Assembly: GCA_963921345.3 (NCBI GenBank)
Contig: CAWUFE020000007.1
Location: forward strand, 3,596,001-3,660,000
Reading direction: 5' to 3'
Source: Hoeflea_A sp963921345
GTDB taxonomy: Bacteria; Pseudomonadota; Alphaproteobacteria; Rhizobiales; Rhizobiaceae
Length of the DNA: 64,000 nt
Shown here: piece by piece, positions 1 to 8,194 of the stretch
Layout of the letters: each line of letters begins with the position of its first letter
Position numbering within the stretch: position 1 is the first letter of the stretch
Made by a program: the position numbers and the translations under genes
Notes under the pieces: generated by a model
Databases searched by the model: none
What the model was told of the DNA's origin: nothing
What the model saw: only the letters and a program-made list of their open reading frames with translations

Positions 1-30
1 GCCTTTTGGGTTCTCAACTATATTTTCGCG

Positions 31-38
31 TACCCAGA
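31..38. repeat. Left target-site duplication of the IS66 element
   Basis: TACCCAGA immediately precedes the left inverted repeat. The identical octamer follows the right inverted repeat at 1412-1419. Confidence 0.93.
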
Positions 39-1411
39 GTAATTACCCACCCCTTGAACGTTTGGGCCTGTCGTGATTCATAGTCGGGATGAGTCGCGCT
101 GATCTTGAGAAACTGAGCAAGAAAGAACTGATAGAGGCCTATTTGGAGCTTCAGGCGAAGCTTCAGCGGCCGGCAAAGACGTCGCGCACGTCCTCCCAAC
201 CACCATCGACGGACAAGAAACAGCGCCGTGATACATCAAAGCCCGGCGGAGCCAAGCCCGGTCACAAAGGCGCATCCCGCCGTCTCGCCGACAATCCAGA
301 CGCCGTGGTCGACCACCGCCCCGACACTTGCGGGAATTGTGGGGAAGTCTTCCCTGTGGATGTGAGCGAAACTGTGATCGGTGAATATGACGCCATCGAC
401 CTGCCGCCGGTGGCGCCGGTTGTGGAACGGCACCGGCGTTTGCAATGCGTTTGCTCAGGATGCGGTGCGACGACGAAGGCGCCTTTGCCGCAAGCCGCCA
501 CGGGCTCACCGTTCGGGCCGACGATCCAGGCGCTGGCATTTTATCTGAAGCATTTCCAGCACGTCTCCTATGAGCGGCTTCAGGGTCTGTTTCGGGATGT
601 GTTTGGCCTTGTCATCAGCCAAGGGGCGTTGATGAACATGCTGCGGCGTGGCGCGGCTTCATTTGCGGCCCAAAAGAGCAGCCTTGTCAGCCGGCTGCGT
701 GGGGCCAAGGCAGTCGCCTCGGACGAAACCGGGGTGCGGATTGAGGGATTGAACGCCTATCACTGGGTTTTCCGCTCGGCCGATACGGTGGTGCATGAGG
801 CTGCCTTCTCGCGCGGCGCCAAGGTGATTGATGCCGTCATGGGCGATCATCGCCCGGACTTCTGGCTGTCGGATCGCTATTCGGCGCAGCAGAACCGGGC
901 CGCCAGGCATCAGACCTGCCTGGCACATCTGGCGCGCGACATCGCCTGGGTCGGTCAGGTCGGCGATGAGACGATCGGGCTGAGATTGAAGTTATGGATC
1001 GACGCGGTGTTCTCCTTGGCGCGGTCGCTCGGGGATCTGGCGGCAAGCACGGTCAAGCGAAAAAGGCGCGACCTCGACACCCGCATCGCCGATATCGTGT
1101 GCACCGCTACCGAGTGCGAGCAAACCCGGAAGGTCTTGCGCAAGTTCGCCAATGCGCGCGACCAACTCATGACTTTCCTTGACGCGCCGGACCTGGTTGA
1201 ACCGACCAACAATAGTTGCGAGCGAGCGCTACGACCGGCGGTGATAAACCGCAAGGTCACCAACGGCTTCCGCGCCCAATGGGCGGCCGAGGCCGACGCT
1301 GCAGTCAGAACCGTCGTCGACACAGCAAGCCTGGTCGGTACCAATCCATTTACCCAAATCCGCCAAACACTCTCTGCTTGAAGCCCGCGCTGACAGGGGG
1401 TGGGTAATTAC
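39..1411 (+). mobile_element. Complete IS66-family insertion sequence (single-transposase type)
   Basis: The element is 1373 bp. Both ends begin GTAATTACCCACCCC, which forms a 15-bp perfect inverted repeat (39-53 against 1397-1411, read inward), with further partial matching inside. The octamer TACCCAGA lies directly outside each end (31-38 and 1412-1419), matching the 8-bp duplication known for IS66 elements. It carries one transposase and no tnpA/tnpB-like ORFs, as in the ISBst12-like branch of IS66. Removing the element and one octamer restores the frame of the caspase-like gene it interrupts. Perfect duplications and an intact transposase suggest recent insertion. Confidence 0.95.
89..1381 (+). 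CDS. IS66 family transposase
   Basis: A 430-aa transposase that moves the surrounding element. It has an N-terminal coiled leader (about residues 5-30) and a basic linker. The zinc-binding domain has CxxC at 81-84 and a second cysteine group at 120-125. The DDE core has D212 (in DETG), D262 (in SDRYSAQ) and E378 (in NNSCERALRP), the canonical IS66 catalytic contexts. Length is normal for stand-alone IS66/ISBst12-type transposases, and no frameshift or stop is present, so it is probably active. It reads opposite to the interrupted caspase-like gene. Apart from terminal sequence, the element contains nothing else. Confidence 0.95.
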   Translation: MSRADLEKLSKKELIEAYLELQAKLQRPAKTSRTSSQPPSTDKKQRRDTSKPGGAKPGHKGASRRLADNPDAVVDHRPDTCGNCGEVFPVDVSETVIGEYDAIDLPPVAPVVERHRRLQCVCSGCGATTKAPLPQAATGSPFGPTIQALAFYLKHFQHVSYERLQGLFRDVFGLVISQGALMNMLRRGAASFAAQKSSLVSRLRGAKAVASDETGVRIEGLNAYHWVFRSADTVVHEAAFSRGAKVIDAVMGDHRPDFWLSDRYSAQQNRAARHQTCLAHLARDIAWVGQVGDETIGLRLKLWIDAVFSLARSLGDLAASTVKRKRRDLDTRIADIVCTATECEQTRKVLRKFANARDQLMTFLDAPDLVEPTNNSCERALRPAVINRKVTNGFRAQWAAEADAAVRTVVDTASLVGTNPFTQIRQTLSA

Positions 1412-1419
1412 TACCCAGA
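1412..1419. repeat. Right target-site duplication of the IS66 element
   Basis: TACCCAGA directly follows the right inverted repeat and is identical to 31-38. The 8-bp length is the family norm. Confidence 0.93.
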
Positions 1420-2411
1420 AGTAGGATTGTGGCGTGTATATTACAACCTTCGCGTATTCTGAGATATCTCCTTCTTGTTCTAGCTTTCTCAGGTTGCCTA
1501 GAAGGGCGCGAGACTGATCATATAGGTCGGGTGTGGTTGTCTTTACTGTGTGGGAAAAGTCAGAAATTAGTTCGATTGCGCGCCGAATCGATGTAAGGTT
1601 TTGAAGATGTGCCATCTCTTGAATGCTGCCGAGCGCGGCTCTCGATTCAATTGGATTCCCTGAGTACAACCTTTCAATCAGTTCAGTTGGAAGTTGCTTG
1701 GCGCTGTTAGGGTTCTTGCTGATGGAAGCAGTCAGGCGGTCACCGTTTGAAATCTTTCTGTAGATCGGTACCACTTCAAGACTGGACACGATACCTAGCT
1801 GCAGAGACTGGAATAGTTGACTACATGTAAGAAACCGATTTGGCCCTGCTGATCGACCGCTTTGTATCAGCTTTGTTATCTCCCCGGACAAAATACAACG
1901 CCGCCCGTCGGTAAATGCCTCGTAGCTCTGGTTTCCAGATGTAAGGAACTCGACATTTCCTATAACGTTCGGAAATGCTATGCCCTCCTTTGGGACTTCT
2001 ACCAATTTTCGGGCGAAACAACAGTCCAGAATAATTACGAGATTGTTACATCGTATCTCGTTGATGGCGAGCAGGAACTGGTGGGAGTTAATAGCATCGT
2101 TCGGTGCAGAGTGCTTCTGTGAGCAACCATAGTTCGCACCGTAAAATTGGAAGTTATCGTTCTGATCGACGCCTCCGTGGCCGATTAGATAGATCAAAAC
2201 TTCATCCTCATCGGAACACAGTAACGAAAACTCTGACAAAGTTGACGCGATCTGTTCAGCGCCAAGGTCACTTTGAATGCGGGTGCTGAAGGCACCGTAG
2301 AGCTTAGCAGAAACAATTCCGAGAATGTCACGTGCTGAGGCCTTAATTTCAACTCGATCCAAGTCTTCGTTTGAGTACTCGGAATTTGCAATGATGAGCG
2401 CACGTCTCATG

Positions 2412-3221
2412 CTAAGCTGCCCGAGTTAGAAATGATGTAATTCGCTGTGCTCTCTGGTTTTCCGGAATTTCCGAATAGGCCCCTATCAACTCAAGCATTT
2501 GCTGGGTTGTACGGTACCCAGTTGAGTTGTTGTCCAATGGCCAGCCTTCGAACATATCATGATGCGATGCAAACGCCATGATTGCTGTACGTGGCACCGT
2601 TTCGCTCAGCGGAAGTTGCTCTAGCTTTGAGTATTCTGAAGCTGGCAGCAATCCGGCATCTAGTCCTAATGCCAAATTTAGTCCAAAGAACTCACCCTCT
2701 TCATAGGCGATGATTCTAACGAACCCTTCAAATGGAAGGGCTACTTCGATCTGGAGCTCCATTCCTGATTGAATGACTATCTCGGGTGACTTGAAGAACT
2801 GCTCTAGACGTGTTCGGTCTTCATTCATTTCTAAGCCCAGCCTTTGACTTGCACCGAGCGTGATGAGTTCTCTGTGTTGAGTAAGCTTAGCAGCCATCCG
2901 TAATGGGCTGCCGTTTTGAAGACGCTTGATATAGTTGCAAATTTGAACCGGATCTTCAGTTCGCCAAATATCTGTTGAGACTCCAAGATCGTCCAAGCCC
3001 AATGAAAAGTTGAGCATATGCAGGAACTTTCTTGTGGGCCGAGCCATTTTTTGATTTACGTTTGAAGGTGTCTGGTTGCCAGCTTTGAGGTGCAAGGCGC
3101 CTTCATTCAGGATTGAAACTAGGTATGCTTTCGAAGCAGGCCCACTCGCCTGACCAGTGACGGGGTTTATATACTCCGACTTCCAAAGGTGATTCAGTAC
3201 GGCTTCAATTTTTTCCCACAT
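2412..3221 (-). CDS. Hypothetical partner of the caspase-like protein (possible DUF4384-like C-terminal region)
   Basis: A 269-aa cytoplasmic protein with no signal peptide or membrane segments. Its stop codon is separated by one base from the ATG of the caspase-like gene, so the two are co-transcribed and probably coupled. The N-terminal 150 residues are helical and unrecognised. Residues about 155-215 form a beta-rich stretch (LQIEVALPFEGFVRIIAYEE, then an LLPASEY and a LPLSETVPRT segment). This resembles the DUF4384-type domain often found with bacterial caspases, by eye only. Base composition is more AT-rich than the window beyond 3.7 kb, consistent with acquired DNA. The function is unknown; a sensor or regulator of the protease is the obvious hypothesis. 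Confidence 0.7.
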   Translation of the reverse strand: MWEKIEAVLNHLWKSEYINPVTGQASGPASKAYLVSILNEGALHLKAGNQTPSNVNQKMARPTRKFLHMLNFSLGLDDLGVSTDIWRTEDPVQICNYIKRLQNGSPLRMAAKLTQHRELITLGASQRLGLEMNEDRTRLEQFFKSPEIVIQSGMELQIEVALPFEGFVRIIAYEEGEFFGLNLALGLDAGLLPASEYSKLEQLPLSETVPRTAIMAFASHHDMFEGWPLDNNSTGYRTTQQMLELIGAYSEIPENQRAQRITSFLTRAA

Positions 3222-3367
3222 CGTCCCTTCCTTGAACTACTTATGGCCAATGTATCTAATTTTGCCCCTTGGCGAACTGTTGGAATGTGATGTTTTTTGG
3301 TATCGAGCCGTGAGCAAAGTGTTCCAGCCAAGCATGCTCTTTGGCTTAACGTCGTTCAGCTCGATCT
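3222..3367. other. Gene-free upstream region of the caspase module
   Basis: About 150 bp between the start of the partner gene and the decayed transposase. It presumably holds the minus-strand promoter of the caspase module. No convincing -35/-10 pair or palindrome was identified. Confidence 0.4.
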
Positions 3368-3661
3368 TTGCTATTAAGTGGCCTCCCTGCAGACAAAAGT
3401 TTCGACTCAGACACCACCAGGTCGCTGGTCGCTACCAATGGTGGCTGGGCAAACATTCCGCCTCAACGCAATCGGCGAGATCCGATCTACATCAGCCCGT
3501 TCCTTTATCGGGATCGGAACCTAGTCGAGCGGTTCTCCAATCGGATCAAGCATTGCCGTCGCGTCGTCACGCGATGTGAAAAGCGGGTGGCGAACTTCCT
3601 CGCATTCGTAAAGCTAGCGGCGATCCGGATCTGGTTACGCGTTTATGAGTCCACGACAGCC
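3368..3661 (+). pseudogene. Remnant of an IS5-family (IS427-like) transposase, C-terminal part
   Basis: The frame contains the run ADKSFDSD, then GGWANIPP, RNRRDP, SPFLYRDRNLVERFSNRIKH, RVVTRCEKR and LAFVKLAAIRIWLR. These follow the order of the C-terminal third of IS5/IS427-group transposases, including the catalytic glutamate region (RNLVERF). No N-terminal two-thirds, start codon or terminal repeat is present, and the frame runs on into unrelated DNA, so this is a dead fragment. It marks the junction between the AT-richer island and the metabolic genes to its right. Confidence 0.85.
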
Positions 3662-3685
3662 GGTCGATGCGGCCCCGGCCAAGCT

Positions 3686-4015
3686 TCAAAAGCCCGACAG
3701 ATCGAGCGGCAGAATCTGCCCCATCCAGATGGCATGCCGGGTATGGTCGGCATGGGCATCGCCGGTATTCGGGTGAACGAACACGGTCAGTCCGTCGCGG
3801 TTGGTGCACAGCCATGCCGACACCTCGCCGAACTTCTCGGCCGGCACCCGCAATTGGCAGCTCCAGCAGGGGTGCGGACCGACGGGCTTTTCGTGCACGC
3901 GACCCATCTCGATATCGAAACGGTCGCGGGCCGCCTCGCAAATCGACCTGGCCAGCGGCAGCGTCTCCTGGCTGAAATAGATATGCGCGTGAAAATCGTG
4001 AATGGTATCGGTCAT
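3686..4015 (-). CDS. DOPA 4,5-dioxygenase family protein
   Basis: A 109-aa protein of the small DOPA-dioxygenase-like family (extradiol-type ring cleavage of catechols in fungal and plant members; bacterial roles are mostly untested). The histidine-rich signatures are present: HAHIYF near the N-terminus, GRVHEKPVGPHP in the middle and HPNTGDAHADHTRHA near residues 80-95. Length is typical of bacterial members. Cytoplasmic, with no signal peptide. The start is the first in-frame ATG after an A/G-rich stretch; the ribosome site is weak. The next gene upstream is on the same strand 52 bp away, so the two may be co-transcribed. Confidence 0.85.
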   Translation of the reverse strand: MTDTIHDFHAHIYFSQETLPLARSICEAARDRFDIEMGRVHEKPVGPHPCWSCQLRVPAEKFGEVSAWLCTNRDGLTVFVHPNTGDAHADHTRHAIWMGQILPLDLSGF

Positions 4016-4066
4016 GCGAGCTATCTCTGCGTCAGGACCGACAAGCTGCTTTCTGCCCGTCGGAAA

Positions 4067-4261
4067 TCAGTTGTAGCCACCCTGTAACAGTGCGATGACC
4101 TCACGTGCGGAGCCCGAGACTTCGAAACCATATTTGTCGGCGATTTTGACATAGGAGACGTTTGGTTTCTCCGGGACGTCGGCCACGGTCCCGACCAGGT
4201 TGGGATTAACGAATACGGGCTCCCCCGTTCGCGCCACGGTCAACTCAATGAATTTCACCAA
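4067..4261 (-). CDS. Small conserved-looking hypothetical protein (64 aa)
   Basis: A 64-aa beta-rich protein (motifs FIELTVARTGEPVFVNPNLV and a C-terminal SAREVIALLQ). The pattern of a short strand pair, a VNPNLV turn and a C-terminal helix superficially resembles FlbD-like or YlzI-like small proteins, but no assignment is made. An AGGAG sits 6 bases before a TTG and 9 bases before the next codon, a GTG, so either may be the start. No membrane segment is present. It lies upstream of the DOPA-dioxygenase-like gene on the same strand. Function unknown. Confidence 0.6.
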   Translation of the reverse strand: MVKFIELTVARTGEPVFVNPNLVGTVADVPEKPNVSYVKIADKYGFEVSGSAREVIALLQGGYN

Positions 4262-4404
4262 AATCCACTCCTGTGTTTTGTGGTCGGTGTGATTCCGACC
4301 TGTTTTTTCCAGATTTGCTGTCGGTGGTCCTTACCATCTCGCAGGACTATTTGGCACACTTTTTCATCCGCCTGGCCGAAAGGAATTCTCAGGGTCCAAT
4401 CGGG

Positions 4405-5262
4405 CTAGAACAAAGCCTGCAGCAGCGATCGCCTGCCATGGGCGGCACTGCCGCTCAGCGTCGCCAGCACGACCTGGCGCGTCGGCTCCGGCCCTTCCGG
4501 TTTCCGCAGGGCGACGCGGTCGTCGGCGTAGCGTTCGATGTCGGGAACCGGAAGCAGCGTCAGTCCCAGCCCCGATTTGACGCATTCGACGATCGCCTCG
4601 ACCCCGTCGAGCACGATGGTGTTGCCGGGTCGCAGGCCGCCGGGACGACTCATATAGGCCGCGATCAGCTTGCCGATGCCGGTGCCCGGGGCAAAGTGCA
4701 GGAACGGCATGTCTTCGACAATGTCGGCAAGGGATTTCTCCCGGGCCGCCGCCGGCAGCGCATAGGCCAGAGCTTCGGTTCTCAAGGTCAGATAGTCGAG
4801 CTGCGGGTCGGGTTTGCCGGAGGCGGTGACGATCGCCGCGTCCAGTTGTCCGGCGAGGACCTTCTCCTCCAACGCCTCCGACAATCCGGTTTCCAGGTCG
4901 AAACGCGCCCGCGGCGCCCTGATTCCGGTCTGTTTCAAAAAATCAGGCAGCAGGCGAACGCTCGCTGTGGCGATGAAGCCGATGCGAAAGTGGCCGACCA
5001 GTTGGTTGCCGGGACTGCACAGTTGCAGCAATTCGTCCTCGGCGTGCAGCAGCCGCTCCGCCCGGTCGGCGATGGCGCGGCCCTGCGGCGTCAGTTTCGG
5101 CGGCCGGAAGGAGCGGTCGAACAGCGCCACGTCGAGGTCGCGCTCCAGGGTCTTCATCTGCATGGAGACCGCAGACAAGGTCATGTTGAGCCGCTCCGCC
5201 GTCGCGGCGAAGGAGCCAATCTGGGCGATTTTCGCCAGCGTTCGCAGCGATCTGGTCTGCAT
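4405..5262 (-). CDS. LysR family transcriptional regulator
   Basis: A 285-aa LysR-type regulator. The winged HTH spans residues about 2-60 (FAATAERLNMTLSAVSMQMKTLE) and is followed by a periplasmic-binding-like effector domain from about 90 to the end. It is divergent from the acyl-CoA dehydrogenase / ThDP enzyme / CoA-transferase operon with 95 bp between starts, the usual arrangement for a local activator whose inducer is the pathway substrate or an intermediate. The effector domain begins GHFRIGFIATASVRLLP and is of ordinary length. The inducer cannot be deduced from sequence. Confidence 0.93.
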   Translation of the reverse strand: MQTRSLRTLAKIAQIGSFAATAERLNMTLSAVSMQMKTLERDLDVALFDRSFRPPKLTPQGRAIADRAERLLHAEDELLQLCSPGNQLVGHFRIGFIATASVRLLPDFLKQTGIRAPRARFDLETGLSEALEEKVLAGQLDAAIVTASGKPDPQLDYLTLRTEALAYALPAAAREKSLADIVEDMPFLHFAPGTGIGKLIAAYMSRPGGLRPGNTIVLDGVEAIVECVKSGLGLTLLPVPDIERYADDRVALRKPEGPEPTRQVVLATLSGSAAHGRRSLLQALF

Positions 5263-5357
5263 AAATCAATCGATCTTGAATTTGATATCCATGTTTATTC
5301 GATTGTGGTGAATTTAGTAGACTTTAAGATGGTTGTCATCCGCCATAGGAGGCTTCG
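5263..5357. promoter_or_regulatory. Divergent promoter region, LysR / acyl-CoA dehydrogenase operon
   Basis: This AT-rich 95-bp spacer contains CAATCGA (5267-5273) and its complement TCGATTG (5299-5305), 25 bp apart, a possible LysR contact pair. AGGAGG at 5347-5352 is a strong ribosome site for the dehydrogenase ATG at 5358. Confidence 0.5.
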
Positions 5358-6566
5358 ATGACCACCAATCCCTTCCAGGAGAAAGCCCGCGAACTGGCCT
5401 TGAAATTCGCCCCGCGCGCCGGCCAATGGGACAAGAGCCGCAGCTATTGCTGGGACAATGTTGCGGATCTGACGGAGGCCGGCCTAATGGGCATGACCCT
5501 GCCGACCGAGTATGGCGGCAAGGGCGCATCGTTTTACGACGCGGTGCTGGCGATCGAGGAGATCGCCAAGGCCTGCACCCTGTCGGCACGCATCGTCGTC
5601 GAGGCCAATATGGGCGCAATCAGCGCGATCATGGCCTACGGCACTGAAGAGCAGAGAGCCTTCTGCGCGCCCGTCGTGCTGTCCGGCGACAAACCGGCGA
5701 TCTGCATCACCGAGCCGGAGGCCGGAAGTGCGGCGACGGAAATGACGACGACGGCGCGCAGGGTCGGCGCGACCTATCGCATCAGCGGCCGCAAGCACTG
5801 GATCACCGGCGGCGGTATTTCGAGGCTGTACCTGATCTTCGCCCGGGTCGTGGACGAGGACGACCGGGAGCTCGGCATCGGCGGCTTCATCGTGCACCGC
5901 GATCCCGAGCGGGGGATCGAGCCGAAGGGTTTCGAGATCGTGCGCCGCGAGCACACCATGGGCCTGTGCGGCATGCCGGAGGCGGAACTGGCGTTCGACG
6001 ACCTTGAAGTCGACGAGGCGATGGCGCTGGTGCCGCCCTCCGGTTTCCGTCGCGGTTTCGCCGATCTGATGAACGCCTATAACAGCCAGCGCGTCGGCGC
6101 CGGCACGATTGCGATGGGGGTCGCGGCGGGAGCGCTCGACCACGCCAGGCGCTATCTGCTCGAACGCCGGCAATTCGGCCGGCCGCTGGCCGAGTTCCAG
6201 GGCCTGCAGTGGATGCTCGCCGACATGGACACCGCCGTGCACGCGTCGCGGCTGATGCTGCACGAGGCGGCGCGCTCGCGCGGACCGGGCGGCAGTCCGT
6301 TTCCCGACATGACCATGGCGGCGCGGGCGAAACTGTTTGCCTCGGAAGCGGCGATCAAGGTGGTCAGCGACGCCCTGCAGATTTTCGGGGCGCGCGGCTA
6401 TGGCGACGCCGAACCGCTGGAGCGCATGTATCGCGACGTGCGCATGTTCACCATCGGCGGCGGTACGGCGCAGATTCTGCGCACCCAGGTCGCCGGCAAC
6501 CTGCTGGGGATCAAGACGCCGCAGACGCGCGACGGCTACGCCAAAGCCGCGGGAGCAGCATCATGA
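5358..6566 (+). CDS. Acyl-CoA dehydrogenase-fold flavoprotein, possible desulfinase type
   Basis: A 402-aa protein with the full acyl-CoA dehydrogenase fold and FAD-binding segments (CITEPEAGSA near 116-125, KHWITGG near 146-152, RRQFGRPLAEFQ near 270-281). The usual C-terminal catalytic glutamate of the YEGT motif is glycine (G368 in TIGGGT). The alternative isovaleryl-CoA-type position carries glutamine (Q244 in YNSQRVGAG). Loss of the base together with an Arg at 78 (LSARIVVE) and this Gln resembles 3-sulfinopropionyl-CoA desulfinase (Acd of Advenella), which uses this fold to release sulfite without dehydrogenation. That specific assignment is an inference. It overlaps the next gene by an ATGA, and the third gene of the operon is a class III CoA-transferase that could make its CoA-thioester substrate. 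Confidence 0.85.
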   Translation: MTTNPFQEKARELALKFAPRAGQWDKSRSYCWDNVADLTEAGLMGMTLPTEYGGKGASFYDAVLAIEEIAKACTLSARIVVEANMGAISAIMAYGTEEQRAFCAPVVLSGDKPAICITEPEAGSAATEMTTTARRVGATYRISGRKHWITGGGISRLYLIFARVVDEDDRELGIGGFIVHRDPERGIEPKGFEIVRREHTMGLCGMPEAELAFDDLEVDEAMALVPPSGFRRGFADLMNAYNSQRVGAGTIAMGVAAGALDHARRYLLERRQFGRPLAEFQGLQWMLADMDTAVHASRLMLHEAARSRGPGGSPFPDMTMAARAKLFASEAAIKVVSDALQIFGARGYGDAEPLERMYRDVRMFTIGGGTAQILRTQVAGNLLGIKTPQTRDGYAKAAGAAS

Positions 6567-8182
6567 CGAGCGATTTGCGTGCCGCCGACCTGCTGGCACG
6601 GCGACTTTACGAGGCCGGCTGCCGCCACGCCTTCGGCATGCCCGGCGGCGAGGTGCTGACCATCGTCGACGCGCTGCAGAAGGCCGGCATCGACTTCGTG
6701 CTGGCCAAGCACGAGAACAATGCCGGCTTCATGGCCGAGGGTGTATACCACCGCACCGGCGCGCCGGGCATCCTGGTGGCGACCGTCGGCCCGGGAGCGC
6801 TCAATGGCGTGAACGTCGTCGCCAATGCCGAGCAGGACCGGGTGCCGCTGATCGTGCTGACCGGCTGCGTCGATGCCGACGAGGCGCTGACCTATACCCA
6901 CCAGATCCTCGACCACCAGGCGGTGTTCGCACCGATCACCCGGGCGACGTTCATGCTGACGGCCCGGGGAGCCGACACCATTGCCGACAAGGCGGTCGGC
7001 ATGGCGACGGAAGGCCGCGCCGGGCCAGTGCATATCGACGTTCCGATCTCGGTTGCCGACGCGAAACCGGGTGCCGTTCAGCCGCGCCGAAGGGCGGTCG
7101 CCTCGCCGACGGCTCCGGCCGAAGGCCCCGACCTCGACCGCGCCCGCGAATGGCTGCGGCGCGCCCGAAGGCCGGTGATGGTCGTCGGGCTCGATGCGCT
7201 GAAGGACGAGGCCGGCGAGGCGATCCGGGCCTTTGCCGAAAACTACCGCGTGCCTCTGGTAACCACCTACAAGGCCAAGGGCATTGTTGCCGAGGACCAT
7301 CCCATGTGCCTCGGCGGCGCCGGACTGTCGCCGCTCGCCGACGCCACGCTGATTCCGTTCGTCCAGTCCGCCGACCTGATCCTGTGCGTCGGCTACGATC
7401 CGATCGAAATGCGCACCGGCTGGCGTGAGATCTGGGACCCGGCGAAGGTCAACGTCGTCGATATCACCGCCGGGCCGAACCACCACTACATGCACCAGGC
7501 ATCGCTGCATTTCGTCAGCGATACGGCTGCGACCCTGGCGGCGCTGCAGGCCGGCGTCGCGGCGAGCGAAACCTGGGCGGGCGGCGAAATCGAGATGGCG
7601 AAGGCGCGGCTGGCCGGGGATTTCCCGACAGACCAGGACTGGGGACCGGCGGCCGTCATCGACGAATGCCGGCGAACGCTGCCGCGCGATACGATCGCCA
7701 CGGTGGATTCGGGCGCCCACCGCATTCTCTTGTCGCAGATGTGGATCTGCTTCGAGCCCCGCAGCCTGCTGCAGTCGTCGGCCCTATGCACGATGGGGTG
7801 CGCCGTACCGCTGGCGATCGGCGCAAAACATGCCGACCCGGACCGGCCGGTCGTGTCCTTTTCCGGCGATGCCGGCATGCTGATGGTCGCCGGCGAACTG
7901 TCGACGGCGGCCGAACTCGGCAGCCGCGCCATCTTCGTCGTGTTCGTCGATTCCAGCCTGGCGCTAATCGAGCTCAAGCAGCGGCAGCGGCAACTTGGCA
8001 ATGCCGGCGTCGATTTCGGCAGCCACGACTTCGCCGCCATCGGCCAAGCTTTCGGCGGGTACGGACACACGGTGACCGGTCGCAGGCAACTGCGCGAGGC
8101 CTTGGCCGAGGCACTCGAGGCGGATCGGTTCTCGGTCATCGCGGCGGTCATCGACCCGCAATCCTACGACTGCCGAATTTAG
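6563..8182 (+). CDS. Thiamine diphosphate-dependent enzyme, acetolactate synthase-like
   Basis: A 539-aa protein with the three-domain plan of the pyruvate oxidase/acetolactate synthase group. It has an N-terminal pyrimidine-binding domain with the activating Glu51 (AKHENNAGFMAEG), a central Rossmann-like domain (about 190-330) and a C-terminal diphosphate-binding domain with GDAG at 435-438. Where the metal-binding Asn usually follows, the sequence has Asp463 (VFVDSSLALIE), a variation worth noting. The start ATG overlaps the stop of the dehydrogenase-fold gene (ATGA) and fits the N-terminus of the family. It probably decarboxylates a 2-oxo acid or makes a C-C bond; the substrate is unknown. 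Its place between the desulfinase-like protein and a CoA-transferase suggests a catabolic step. Confidence 0.88.
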   Translation: MTSDLRAADLLARRLYEAGCRHAFGMPGGEVLTIVDALQKAGIDFVLAKHENNAGFMAEGVYHRTGAPGILVATVGPGALNGVNVVANAEQDRVPLIVLTGCVDADEALTYTHQILDHQAVFAPITRATFMLTARGADTIADKAVGMATEGRAGPVHIDVPISVADAKPGAVQPRRRAVASPTAPAEGPDLDRAREWLRRARRPVMVVGLDALKDEAGEAIRAFAENYRVPLVTTYKAKGIVAEDHPMCLGGAGLSPLADATLIPFVQSADLILCVGYDPIEMRTGWREIWDPAKVNVVDITAGPNHHYMHQASLHFVSDTAATLAALQAGVAASETWAGGEIEMAKARLAGDFPTDQDWGPAAVIDECRRTLPRDTIATVDSGAHRILLSQMWICFEPRSLLQSSALCTMGCAVPLAIGAKHADPDRPVVSFSGDAGMLMVAGELSTAAELGSRAIFVVFVDSSLALIELKQRQRQLGNAGVDFGSHDFAAIGQAFGGYGHTVTGRRQLREALAEALEADRFSVIAAVIDPQSYDCRI

Positions 8183-8194
8183 GAGAACAGACCA

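Larger units (their letters stand above)
1..2410 (-). pseudogene. Caspase-like (peptidase C14 type) protein gene, interrupted by IS66
   Basis: The 5' part (2410 down to about 1412) encodes a caspase-fold N-terminal domain. It starts MRRALIIANSEY and has a GHG motif with the putative catalytic His78 and a DCC motif with the putative nucleophile Cys131, the usual His/Cys dyad of C14 peptidases. About 200 further residues of unrecognised sequence follow. IS66 splits the gene after a Tyr-Phe-Trp. If the IS and one octamer are removed, the frame continues through positions 38-1 (Val-Arg-Glu-Asn-Ile-Val-Glu-Asn-Pro) and off the left edge, so the true C-terminus lies outside the window. A truncated protein of up to 393 aa could still be made, retaining the dyad but ending in IS-encoded residues. 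Bacterial caspase homologues often act as proteolytic effectors in conflict or cell-death systems; that role here is inferred. Confidence 0.85.

Noticed and set aside
3686..4087. Continuation of the plus-strand transposase frame past position 3661
   Set aside because: Beyond 3661 the frame loses transposase similarity and is antisense to the DOPA-dioxygenase-like gene.
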